Shown one piece after another: positions 35,901 to 47,401 of a DNA stretch of 64,000 bases. The stretch is from contig OZ037766.1 of NCBI GenBank assembly GCA_964035545.1, positions 2,352,501 to 2,416,500 on the forward strand, given 5' to 3'. The position numbers and the translations under genes were made by a program. This stretch comes from Bugula neritina. Lineage: Eukaryota; Bryozoa; Gymnolaemata; Cheilostomatida; Bugulidae. A model generated the notes under the pieces. The model saw only the letters and a list, made by a program, of their open reading frames with translations, did no database searches and had not been told where the DNA came from. Each line of letters begins with the position of its first letter. The first letter of the stretch is position 1.

Positions 35901-38900
35901 AAATAATCAATTCTGCTACTTGTATTGTAGTTGAGAGGACCCGAGGGTTTGTCTTTGTCTGACAATTAGGTCGTTTGTGGCATTGACCTATAAGTTTTAG
36001 TTCATTGGTTTGTGGACTGTCACTACAGCCCCATGCTTCATGTGAATGGATTTTTCATTCCATACATGGGGATAGTGTCAATTAAATGAACCGCAACCAT
36101 AGGTTGGCCAATGCAAATTCATGCATACCAGCAACCCATTCGAAGTAGGTAGTAGTATTGCTGATAGTAACAATTGATTGAAATGTATTGCAACTCGCCC
36201 CAACATTTCTGACACACAACCAATGTTTTATAGAAGGACAACTCTCAACTTAAACACACCTTTTCCTTGCTGGACTAGTATAATGTATTTGCTGAGAAAT
36301 TATGTGACTGCTTTGTTGGCAGTGCTTTAGCATTGCAGTCTTCTCAGCACAACCTATGAATCATTAGTTTTGTTTATTCAGCAGCAAAGAACCATTGGTC
36401 TCAGGGGAATTACCTGTGTGATAATTGAGTTACTAGAAAATACTAATAAGTTGAGTATATAACTGTAACAAGAACTGATCCTACGCAAGATATGTAGCAG
36501 GAAATTCAAACATTGTCTGCTAAAATTTTATAGAATAGAGGTATTAAGTATATTTGCTCTTTGTTACAGAAGGAAGAACTCTCCAAAAATCACTACCAAC
36601 CAATACATAGCTACTAAACCTGGTCTACACAAAGTTTCCTATGCATATTACCCTATAGCCAAGTGTGGCTGGACAACCTGGGTATATGTCATGTTTGCTA
36701 ATGCTGGAAAACCAGAACAACCTGCTTCCGACAAATTCACGTGCGTATTTATTTACTTCCTGTGCTAGCCATGCAGTTTGTTTTGAGGCAATGCTTTTTG
36801 ACTACTGCATGGAAGGAAAGGTCAGATGCTATTCCAGGCCTATGAGCAAGATTTTAGTTGCTCCATCATTATCTTTTTGTCAGCTGTTTACAGTATTTAG
36901 TTTAATTGCTCTCTCAGCAAGTTGTACCATTTCTAGTACTGATGCATGTACTTTCTTTATTGGGATGGTCATCACGGGTAACATTTCAATTTAATTACCA
37001 AGTTGAGCAAAAATGCATAATAAAATAATACTATAATTTCATTAGAGTTTGAGTTATTCAACAGAAATTTGCAATCATCTTCTAAGTAGAGCAAATGAAA
37101 AATACCTCTTATATGTTTCCAGGAAAGAGTTAAATAATTACATATATATATACATAATCAAATAGTTAAATTATATATGTTGAATTATGTATTTTTATGT
37201 GTTAGAGAAAGCAAACTGAATTAGTAGAAATTTCAAAGACAATTTTTTATTATGACTTGTAAAAGGGAGCACCGTGGTCTAGGGGTCAGAGCGTTTGCCA
37301 AGTAAACGAGGTCATGGGCTCGAGCCCTGACAAAGGCCATTGGTGATGTTAGGAAGAGCATCCAGTCATAATGCCCCTGTACCTCATTTAAATAATTCCT
37401 TAGCCTGCTTTAGCAAAAACCCTTTTCATGGGGGGTTTCTCACAGGGATGGCGACTATAAACTTGCGTGAGTTTTGTTTGTAAAAAACACACTGCAGTAG
37501 CCACCTCACGTTTCCTTATTCTTTTGTCTTTTTATATTCTAATCATACTAAGTCTAATGCTAAATATCAGCTGTGTCACTGTAAACAACTAGATAAATTA
37601 AACACTCAAATACATTACAAGTTACCTAACCAATTGAACAAAGATTAGGTGACAATTGTGGTGTGGTGACATAACTCCAAACTCTAGGAGCTCTGCTTTC
37701 TGGTTGAGAACCAATGTAGAAATAATTGAGTTTTACTGGAGTTACTCTTCCGATGAGTTTATTGACGTATCAGGTGGACAGATATTATAATAGACTAGGT
37801 TAGTTTATATTTTTGAACTTTCTCTCTAGATGGGGTTGGGATTCCCCTTATGGTGACGCCAAAATGAGCAAAATCTCTCGCATATCCGACACACAGCAGT
37901 ACAAAGAAAGGCTCCTGTTTGTGAGGTAAGTTTGATAGGTGACCTATTTATGCACACCTACTTGCCGTGTCACGGCTCGAGAGGCTCATTACTGTGTCTC
38001 TATATCCTGTTTTCAGTTACACAACTGTAAGAGTAGTTAAATATATCAACTTAATATAACATATATGTATTACTTTATGTTATATATTATAACTTATCAT
38101 TATATAATGTAACTTATATAATATTATGACTCATTATAATACAGTATAACTTACTATATATGTGTATTATAAATTATTATATGTATATGTTATAACTTTT
38201 TATAAATAGTATGGCTTCTTACATATTATAACTTATTGTGTCTTATATTTCATGCAGGAATCCATGGGACCGCCTGGTGTCAGCATATAAAAACAAGGCT
38301 GTGGAAGGGCCTTACAGTCTCTGGCTTCACAGACCATGCAAGTGGTTGAAGGAAGGCATGCCCACTCTGACATTCCAGCAGTTTACGCAGTGTATAGTCG
38401 ACCGACTGTCAAGGTGTGTCCTCTGATAATAATACCATTAGATAGGAGGCAGTACACTGCTGCATGATTATATGCTTTTACAAGAGGAAAGATAACTCCT
38501 CATTTAGAGCTCTCTTCTAGCATATGTATATTACATTATCCGTATCTTATAGTACTATAGTTGCTGAGGAAGGCTATCTGTAATGAAGAGGGCCCTGGGA
38601 GGGGGGGGGGTGCCTGACAAACCGTAGTGTGATACGTGGGTTGTCTTGCAGCCTTACCCTACAGTTAGCTGAATATAAAACATGATATGGTACTTGTGTG
38701 GATGAAAGATTTATATAGATAGCAGCGTTCTAATCACTATATCAATTAATATTATTATACTCATAGGCACAATGTACAACTCAACTCTGTTTACTATAAT
38801 TCATAAATAGTGAGTTCAAGTTATACATACATATCTTGCATGTATATACATGTATAGGTGTTTACTAACGTCAAGCGAAATGTCGCTCAGGCTTTATTTT

Positions 38901-39506
38901 TCCTCACAATATAATCTTGATTATGAAATGTTAATTCAAATTACGCTTTACTGTCGTATCATCAAAAATGTTGTGTTGTAATTGATATATCTTACTCAGC
39001 ATTCCTGTGAATATCAATTAAATAGTTTTCATACGAAATATACAAGGAAACCATTTAAAAGGAAGCAAAAAGCAGGGAGATGCAATAAATTATCACTATG
39101 ATTGCACTTGTAATATAACTTGTATGTGTGTACGTGTGTGTGTGTGTGTCTTCAACTCCATGCAAAACTTTTACATAATTTTTGTAGAGTGCGGGATTTG
39201 TCTTCCCAAACTGCAGCTAGACTTCTGGACATCCATTGGACACCTCAGTACTGGTCCGCTCTACCTTGCCAGACCAACTATACTCTGGTTGGTCATTTCG
39301 ACCACATCAGTGAAGATATGGGCGCGGCAATACAAGTTCTGCAGATAAACTCTACTTTAAAGCATAAAAACAAAAGCCAAACTAAGCAAGAAGAGACGTT
39401 GGCGTACTGGTACAATCAACTCAGTCATAATATTAAAGTTTCATTACAAAAAATATATCAGTTAGACTTTGAAATATTTGGCTTTAATAGTACCATACCT
39501 GGTTAG
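32948..39506 (+). CDS. Carbohydrate sulfotransferase, HNK-1 / chondroitin-dermatan type (Sulfotransfer_2)
   Basis: Six coding exons: 32948-33043, 33603-33886, 36570-36740, 37830-37925, 38258-38413, 39188-39506. The first intron is phase 0 and the rest phase 2; the frame stays open for 373 residues. Such enzymes are Golgi type II membrane proteins that move sulfate from PAPS to glycans. Here the N-terminus MKKCLSCK precedes a hydrophobic anchor (residues ~12-30) and a Ser/Asn/Thr-rich stem. The 5'-phosphosulfate loop reads YPIAKCGWTTWVYVMF (~155-170). The 3'-phosphate site reads LLFVRNPWDRLVSAYKNK (~211-228). The family hallmark HWTPQ, a Cys, then LVGHFDHISEDM follows at ~283-310. Length fits the CHST8-14 group. 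The acceptor glycan cannot be told from the sequence. A SINE sits in intron 3. A 5' extension of the last exon to 39120 is intron read-through and was not used. Confidence 0.9.
35435..35710. repeat. Dispersed repeat family 1, copy 2 (in sulfotransferase intron 2)
   Basis: Collinear with 6105-6420 through TTGTTGCAG, ATTTTTTAGCTT, TTAATAGCTGT and TTCATAAACTT blocks. Diverged and without coding capacity. Confidence 0.55.
37264..37472 (+). mobile_element. tRNA-derived SINE, copy 2 (in sulfotransferase intron 3)
   Basis: Starts GGGAGCACCGTGGTCTAGGG (A box inside). A CGTTT/AAACG hairpin marks the anticodon-arm position, the B box is GGCTCGAGCCC, and the body and tail match the inverted copy at 20741-20943. 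Same orientation as the host gene. Confidence 0.8.
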
Positions 39507-40816
39507 CTGCCTATACCAGTGCACTAGCATGCAGTGTTATGTGTTCCAGATCTGAATTAGGCTACTTCTATAATTTACAAAGGTGTGATTGTTTAATATA
39601 TAATATACATATATTCAACTATGTATAAACAGTGGGTGTATATAATGTGCATATGTGTGTATATGTATATAGTTTGTTTTTGTACCATGCAGACTGAAGA
39701 AAACTTAAGTTACATATGTTTTTTGCAATGTTACATAAGTTAATATTTATGTAGCCCTTTTTTAAAAAAATATTAATAATAGAATATGAAGTTTGTTTTA
39801 CAGTTTTATCATCTTTTAATGGCATGTTATGTTTAATTTTAAATGGCTTATTTTATTGCTCATATAATTTATTTTATTCATCTGAACTAATATATTGTTA
39901 CACGCTGAAGACATTCATTTTACATTAATGAAAATTACGCAAATTTATTTTGCTTTTACAATTCAATGTTGTAAAATATCAGGAGTTGTGCCTCCTTGTT
40001 GCACAGATTATAGCTTTCTCTCAATGTGCAACTTGTAGAAACTTAAAATTTACTTCCAAATTGTTTCCTGTAAAATATTTCCTACAGCAGCACCTGCCAT
40101 AATGTGTCTACGGCCTCAAGATGAAAAAACTATGTTGATCAAGAAATGAGAGTCAAGTAGATAGTGTTGGAGTTGTCTCCCCACTCTGTACTCGAGTTTG
40201 TTCTCAACAGTAATGCCTGGCTATACAGCATATTATTACTAAATTCACCAACCTTTTCTAAGTGAGTCCATAAGATAGAATGAGGTGGGGCTCATTGTCA
40301 ACGACTCATGTGAATGAGAGCTACAAATAGCAGAACACACCAGGTAAAATTATACAAGGTGCATATTGACTATTTTGTAAGCTATAATTGTCATTCAATC
40401 AATGCCACCAAAATATGGTTATATTGCTGGTTGCTTACATCAAGTTTTAAACTATGTACTGAATTGGTTGATAGTATTTGCAGGAAAAACCACCAAATTT
40501 ATAAAAATAGTTGTTTTTAAAGGTAATCTGTCATATTCTTGTGTAGGTATAACTGACTAGCTATGTGTTCACACTATATGCATGCCTAGTGTGGGGGAAA
40601 CTAAGTTTCCATGACTCGCTAGCTGAGTCATTACAGTATATGCAACTAGTAAAAGATAATAACAGATGTTCCACTTTTACAACTTTATACAGCATTTGTT
40701 TGATATGTCTGGGTAAGTTGATATATAACTAAACAGAAGAGTTTTGGTGAGATCTATAGTGTGTGATATGTTGGAAAAATGATAGTAGCTTGCCTTTAGA
40801 TTAGGGTTGTGTAGCG
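39507..40816. other. 3' flank of the sulfotransferase gene, nothing else recognised
   Basis: Likely contains the 3' UTR. No further coding or repeat signal was identified. Confidence 0.4.
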
Positions 40817-40963
40817 AGCAGCTTAGAGAGCACCAACCTATCACTGAGCAGCTTAGAGAGCACCAACCTACCACTGAGCAGCTTAGAGAGCACCAACCTA
40901 TCACTGAGCAGCTTAGAGAGCACCAACCTATCACTGAGCAGCTTAGAGATCATCAACCTATAT
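40817..40963. repeat. 30-bp minisatellite, about 5 copies
   Basis: Tandem units of GAGCAGCTTAGAGAGCACCA followed by ACCTATCACT. Copies are nearly identical (one TACCACT variant), and the last is degenerate. Because 30 is a multiple of 3, the translated frames repeat a 10-residue word; these are not genes. Confidence 0.93.
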
Positions 40964-41219
40964 TCCCCTCTGCTTAGAGAGAGTATCTTTCTGTGAATGG
41001 TTAAATTGTAGCAAGCACATGATAATTTCCTTGTCTTGTGCTGTAGAAGTAATACTGTAAAAGTTTCCCTTTCTAAAACTAAAGTTGTAATTATATACTG
41101 TAACAAGCTTCCTTGGTAGTTCACTGGAATGGACTTTTCTTACCACAGCTGATAACATCAGGATCTGCTGTTAGTATACCTTTAACTAGCAGACTACTGC
41201 ATTGTGTCTGTATTGAATA

Positions 41220-41995
41220 GTAGCCTATATAATAATATACTGTGAGTAATTTGTTATACTATATATGATACAATATGATATACTGAATATCATATGATAC
41301 ATTATACTATAATATACTATAATAAATGCTATATGATATATATTGTATAATGTATGTTATGCACTATATGATAAAAAGTATATATATAGTGCATAACATA
41401 TATTGCAACATATTATATAATATATATTATGTATTACATGGTATATAATAGTGGTACTTACTATAATATAATTATTATATCTCATATGATATATATTATG
41501 CATAATATCATTAATATGTCTACCATACTATATACACTATATACTTGGAATAACAGATGGCTGTGTTATATTTGGGGATAATAGTTTAACTCCTCCCATG
41601 CAGCAGTCTAAATTGAAAAACAAAACAGACTTAAATAGATAATTTTCATAGTTCTATGCGAATGAATATTAAAAACAAATGTATTATAGCCAATATGCTT
41701 TTATTGTCTCAACTTTATTCAATGTTTAGCTAAAAATTGTGTAACTAAAAGCACTCATCAGAAGTTATAAATATATAATTTTCCTCAGCATGGCGTTTTA
41801 ATGTAGATATAACTGTATAGGTTATAGCTGTATGTATAGCTGTATTGTGTGTTACTGTATGTGTATAACTGTACAGTGTACTACTGCATGTAAATAACTG
41901 TATATAGTGTACTACTACATGTATGGTACTGTATATAGTGTATTACTACATGTATAGTACTGTATTAAACCACTACATGTGAAAATGTATAGTGT
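41220..41995. repeat. Low-complexity TATGATATA / TGTATAGTGTAYTACTAC tract
   Basis: 41220-41540 is almost entirely A/T with repeated TATGATATA-like strings. 41800-41995 has degenerate ~30-bp units with TACTACATGTA and CTGTATAGTGT. No coding content. Confidence 0.6.
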
Positions 41996-42439
41996 TATGT
42001 TATAAATTATAAGGCAATATAGGTATTGGATATGGTTTGAACATTATCACACCTTTGAAAGAAACCTATTTGCTATATAACATATATATTATATTATAGG
42101 AGTTGATATGCTGACGTAAGAGTAGCTATTATGTTACCCATTATTTACCATTCCTCTTGTTACAGGATAAAATAAGCAAATCTTTTGTTCTGGTAATAAT
42201 CCATGCATAGCAAAGTTGCACCCACAGTTTTCCATTACTAATAATATAGACCTTTGTTCTTAGTAAATGATACGTTTGATTTCCTTTTAGTGGGAACTAG
42301 CAGCATATATATACCAATGACTCATTAGGTCCAGTTGATGATGTAATAATATGGGTGATGCAATAATTGTACTGAAATACAAAGTCTAATTGTTTTAGTA
42401 ACAGAAGGGCTGATATGCATGCATGGTAAAGGAACAGTT

Positions 42440-45400
42440 ATGGCTGTACCAAGGGAGGTTAGAGGCAATTTTGTGGTAGGTGTTTTTTTCTAAATAAATA
42501 GTTTAGTTATGGCTGTGTGTGCTGCGTGTGTGCTGTGTGTGTGTGGTGTGTGTGCTGTGTGTGCTGTGTGTGTGCTGTGTGTGTGCTGTGTGTGTGCTGT
42601 GTGTGCTGTGTGTGCTGTGTGTGCTGTGTGTGCTGTGTGTGCTGTGTGTGCTGTGTGTGCTGTGTGTGTGTTTGACTGGTTGTATAAATACATACAGTTG
42701 TATGTAGACACTAGACACAGCTATACTGCTGTTGACTATTCAATTCTTGGTGTATACGGAATAGTAGCATTTGCTGTAAAGTTCATACAACTGGTAATAA
42801 AACATGTAAATGCATAGTTTTATATACTGTATGACTATATATTCATATAATTGGGATATATCAATTTGGCCATTGTTAGCTATAAGGTTAACATGTGGTT
42901 AGTTTACAGCATAAAATAATATTGTAAACTTATAACTTAGTGTATTTCATGGTGTATTGTGTTGTCTACAATGTAGTACATGTCAATCATTTAATAATAT
43001 ATTTTTTAATATATAAATTTGCAATACTATGCAATATATTGTATTAAATTTCTGTAGTGTTATGATTATTACTTTAAGCAGAGAGTTCATATTATAGCCA
43101 TAATAACCTTCTGATAGTATGTAGGTATGTAACTATTGCAATAGGAAGTTATTTTATATTATATTGCATTATAGGTTATTATAATGTTTAATATGATATA
43201 TCTCATATTGTATTATGCTCTATTATATGACATTATATATATTTTATTTGTAGCTGAATGATGAGGAAATAGCATGTTTCAAGAAGGATTACTTGTTACA
43301 ACCTCATGGTAAATACGACCTCAAAGTGCAGATACCTCATCTAATCAAGCTAGCAGAAGGCTATCAGCAAAGATATAAAACTCATCACCATTGGACAGAT
43401 GCACTAAAGGTAACCAATGATGTTCAATTACCCAGCCCATGCCTAGCAGATTGGTCAATAAAATCATATGTATGAATATCTTTCTTATAATGTAATACAG
43501 GGTCTTGTATATATAATAGCTTAAAGTAAGCCTTTCAATGCGCACGAAAATATTATTTCTAAAAAAGTCAAACATTTTTCTGTTGCAGTGCCATGCTTTG
43601 TACAACTCAGTTGCCGTCAGGTCCCAGAATAGTGAAACTGACTGGAACCTAAAAGCTTTTCAAGTTCAGCAGATGTTTTGGAAAGACAAAGTCACACTTT
43701 CCTATGAAGAACAGAAACAAATTACTCAAAGCCTCTCTACGTATCTACAGGAAACTCGTATGATAATTAGACAGAACCTTGCGACAGCTGACAGCACCGT
43801 AAAAAAGTTTGCTATTCTACCTGAAGCTGAATTCAATTTAGACACGAAGCTCTTAAGCCATTTCTATGAGTCAATCTCAGAAATTTCTAGCCGCTGTACA
43901 AACAGAATGGTTGAGCTGTCCAGGCGTGTTTTCAACTATTGTGTGAAATACATGAAAGACCGCCCACCTTGTTCTTTTTCAGTGGTAGCAATTGGCTCAA
44001 TGGCTAAAGGAGAGGCAACTCCCTACTCTGATTTAGAGTATATGTTTGTAGTTGAGCAAAAGACCCAGGAGAATCTACGTTACTTTGAACTATTAGCAAT
44101 CATAAGCTACTTCTTTATTGGAAACCTGCAGGAAACTAAGTTGAGTTACATGTCTGTCGAGGAACTAAAATGGTTTGAAGATAAGCAAAAGAATGGCTTT
44201 AAAATTGATGGCTTAGCGGAGGGGGCGGGCAATATTCCAACAGGAAATGGCACCTCAAATGAACCAAATCATTTCATCGTCACGCCACAGGAGTTGCTAA
44301 CAAAATACAAATTAGTTCTAGACAAACCGAATAAGGAAGAAGCCAAGCGTGGTGATTTCACAGCAATGCTGCAATACACACGTCAAATCTTCTGTTACGG
44401 AAAATGTGGGGATTCTCTCTTGAACGAATTTGTCGACCAAAAGTCAAAAATAATCTCAAACAGAGAAAGAAAGCAGATTAATTTAGACATGTTTGAGGCT
44501 GATGCTAAAAAGTACAGCTTCAAACCATCAGAAAATCTGATTGCGAAAGGTTTCTCAGTTGACAGCAAAAAAGAGCTTTACCGATATCCTTCAATACTGC
44601 TTTTCAACATTTCCATTCTCTATAACTTCAGTGAAGCTACATCTTGGTCAACATTAGACAGCCTTCTTGCTAAAGGAATAATTTCTCGTTCTGTTTTTGA
44701 ATCACTAACATTTCTTTTAGCATGTGCTTGTTACTTCCGGTTATCAGCCTATCTCTATCACGACTCTCACGACGACAGACTATCGGTGCTTCCCGTGAGC
44801 GAAATATCCACTGAAAGTAACGCTACGAGCCCAGTAGTCAGGCGGTGGTATTTACCACAAGGCCTCTTCAACAAGTACTGTCAGTATTCTATACCTCTAA
44901 AAGCGCACATTAGCAAATGCAGGACAAAAAATCTAAATGAACTTTTAACCTCAGCTATCCAGCCTCCATCTTGGTTGATCAAATTTCAGACTTTTCACTA
45001 CTGTCATCGTTGGACAAGTGCTTGGAAATATTTCGAAGATTATGTAACTGAAGAAACTGCTTTAAATTTCCCTGAAAAGGCTCTGCAGCTAATAGAGCAG
45101 GAATCAAAACCTGATTTGCAAGAAACTTGGAATTCAGTGAAAGCACTTATTTACCTCTTGTTTCAAAAGAGAGAGCACAAAGCTGCCCTGGCATACTGCG
45201 AAGCCATTCAGTTGAGGACTGAAAGATGTGATAGCTACAAACTTACCGAAGACAGGCGTTTGCTGTCGAGCGACGTGCTTGATTACATCGCTGCTGCCAA
45301 CATTTATTTAGACAATCACCAAACAGCTCTAGCTGCATACACCGAGTCACTCAGTATTAGAGAAAGTATTCTTGAGTCAAACCATGAACTTATCGCTCTG

Positions 45401-46387
45401 GCCCACTACAATTTGGGACGTTGTTATCGAGTTCAACACGACTACGATCAGGCAAGTATCTTCTTAATGAAAGCGTTGAACATTTGCAGCAAGAACCAAC
45501 AAGTATCAACATCTGGAGTGATGAGTGGTTACGTTGAACTGTTAGACAGCATAAAGACACCAACAGTGATGCTGACACAGATTGTTTGGCACCTCGGCCA
45601 ACTATACCAGGATTGCAAGTTGTACGAGATGTCAGTGGCATATCTAGACAAAACTAAAAACATGTTTCTGGAGTTGTATGGGAGTGATGCGTACCACAGA
45701 AATATCACGGATATATATTACTCTTTAGCCCAAGTTCTTGATAAATTAGGTCAGACAAAGCAAGCCGATCAATACTACAGAATATCTATGACTGTTATAA
45801 CACAGCTCTTTTCTCAGGGAAACATGGAAAAAGTTCAAAGGCTACACAATTTAGAAACAAAGTCTGATATCGATGCTAACACAGCGTTTGAGTACTACAA
45901 GTTTATTCTAGACACATTTCTTGAGCTCCCAGGCTACAAAAAGCCTCACCCTACTTCAGCTAATGTGTTGAAACACTACGGCCTTCACATGATCAATGTT
46001 AAACAGTACGAGTTGGCTTGCAAGACATTACGCCTATCTTACAAAATGTATGAGAAATCTTCAAAAAATGACTGGCTGAGTATGGATCTCGCAAGTGCTC
46101 TGTCCTTTCTGGCAATGTGCCAATGGAAGAGGGGAGATATAGCTGAGGCTATTAGCACATATACTCAGAGTTTAGAGCTGCTGATGCCAGTTTCGGGCAA
46201 AGCAGCGCTGCTGAATCTCGCTGAAATTGAGAAGCAACTCGGCGATTTGTACCAAAATGAAAACGACGCAGATCGTGCAAGACATTATATGCTAGCTGCC
46301 AGAACCCACTTCCTGCTGGCGTGGGGCTCTGATACCCATCCTATGAGTTTAGAAGTAGAGAAAATGCTCCATAGACTGCCTTCATAA
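42440..46387 (+). CDS. Nucleotidyltransferase-like (DUF294/GlnD-type) domain protein with TPR repeats
   Basis: Coding exons: tentative 42440-42475, then 43254-43409, then one large exon 43589-46387; all junctions phase 0, giving about 996 residues. The first 17 codons of the 949-codon frame opening at 43538 are intron read-through. Near residue 200 lies VVAIGSMAKGEATPYSDLEY, fitting the pol-beta-type NTase pattern hG[GS] x10 D-h-E as in the GlnD/DUF294 group. Downstream, GFKIDGLAEGAGNIPTGNG and HFIVTPQELL look like further conserved blocks of this family. From ~560 to the C-terminus are about nine tetratricopeptide-type helix pairs (for example ALAYCEAIQLR, ALAHYNLGRCYRVQHDYDQA, EAISTYTQSLELL). 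TPRs bind partner proteins. Whether the NTase domain is catalytic is unknown. The first exon may instead be internal (acceptor TTTTAG before 42399) or start at ATG 42419; 42440 has the better start context. Confidence 0.75.
42508..42671. repeat. (CTGTGTGTG)n microsatellite in intron 1 of the NTase/TPR gene
   Basis: Mixed TG/CTG repeat whose unit settles to CTGTGTGTG, starting ~32 bp after the proposed donor at 42476. The Cys/Val and His/Thr frames across it are artefacts. Confidence 0.93.
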
Positions 46388-47401
46388 CTTTTGTTTGCCC
46401 AGTATAGGGTTATCTTCTCCTGCCACATAATCTAGGACTTCAATAGACGTCTTGCTCTTTTACAAGCCATCAACTACATGCAAAATACTACTAATGATTT
46501 CAACAACTCGGTTATTATTTTAGTTTGATTATATTTTCCGATTTTAAAGCTCAAAAGCATATCTCTAGCATTATTTATAATACAAATTATATTTCTTTGA
46601 AGTGCCAAGTCTGACTTTTTCTAAAATTTGAATAACAACAGTGTTTTGTTTTAGCCTCAATATAGTGTTAAAGTATCGTGTACCCATTTTCCATGCTCTA
46701 GATTTCTCTATGGAGGAGACTACTCTTAATATTACATTTGCTACACTTATGGGATGTTTGTTAAGACTTTTATAGCTGTTTTTCAAACACAGCATAATAT
46801 AGAAAGATAGTTGAAATTGAACTGTGAACATTACTCTGTTTATCGTTCTATACGAACAGCACCTAAAATTTTACCACTCAATTTGCCTGCTATATATTAT
46901 TATTTAGAAAATATTCCAATAGGAAGCTGGCTAGCGAACTTTATTCTTGATAAAAGTGAAGATAGCAATGAAAGCATTGGTAGCCATAAAATTGACAGCA
47001 AGATATTACAATATCAAAGTGAACACATAAAAGTAAAATAAATGGTATAAAAACTGAAAAACATTTCAGTTGTACATCAAATTATATAAATTGGTATAAA
47101 GACTGGCGCAAAGAGAGCACAAATCACAGCAAGGTGTGTAGTTTGATATATTCAAGTATAACACAGAGTAGACTAAGAAATTTCTGTTTGACAAGAAACT
47201 CAAAACACAGAAATACATATAAATAGTGGCTAGATACATGTATCAATAAGAGTTATATCATTCTATTTATATCTGACTTCAGTCAACTAAATATCACCAC
47301 CCATTAAAACTATAAACTCACACACAGAGCAAAATAGCCGTTATATAACACATAATATACTACTATATTTATCAATGATTTCAGTACCACTACCAGACCA
47401 G
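46388..47401. other. Convergent intergenic region, two 3' ends
   Basis: The plus-strand NTase/TPR gene ends at 46387 and the minus-strand CCCH/RING gene at 47402, so both 3' UTRs lie here. The frames at 46571-46831 and 46811-47041 have no support. Confidence 0.45.

Noticed and set aside
39120-39187. Upstream extension of the last sulfotransferase exon
   Set aside because: It crosses a GT-repeat and the acceptor; the joined exon model keeps frame from 39188.
42490-42817. His-Thr and Cys-Val repeat frames
   Set aside because: Translations of the (CTGTGTGTG)n microsatellite inside an intron.
43538-43588. Start at ATG 43538 for the NTase/TPR protein
   Set aside because: The 17 codons before CHALY are intron-like and end in a polypyrimidine tract plus CAG; the exon at 43254-43409 joins in phase with better coding sense.
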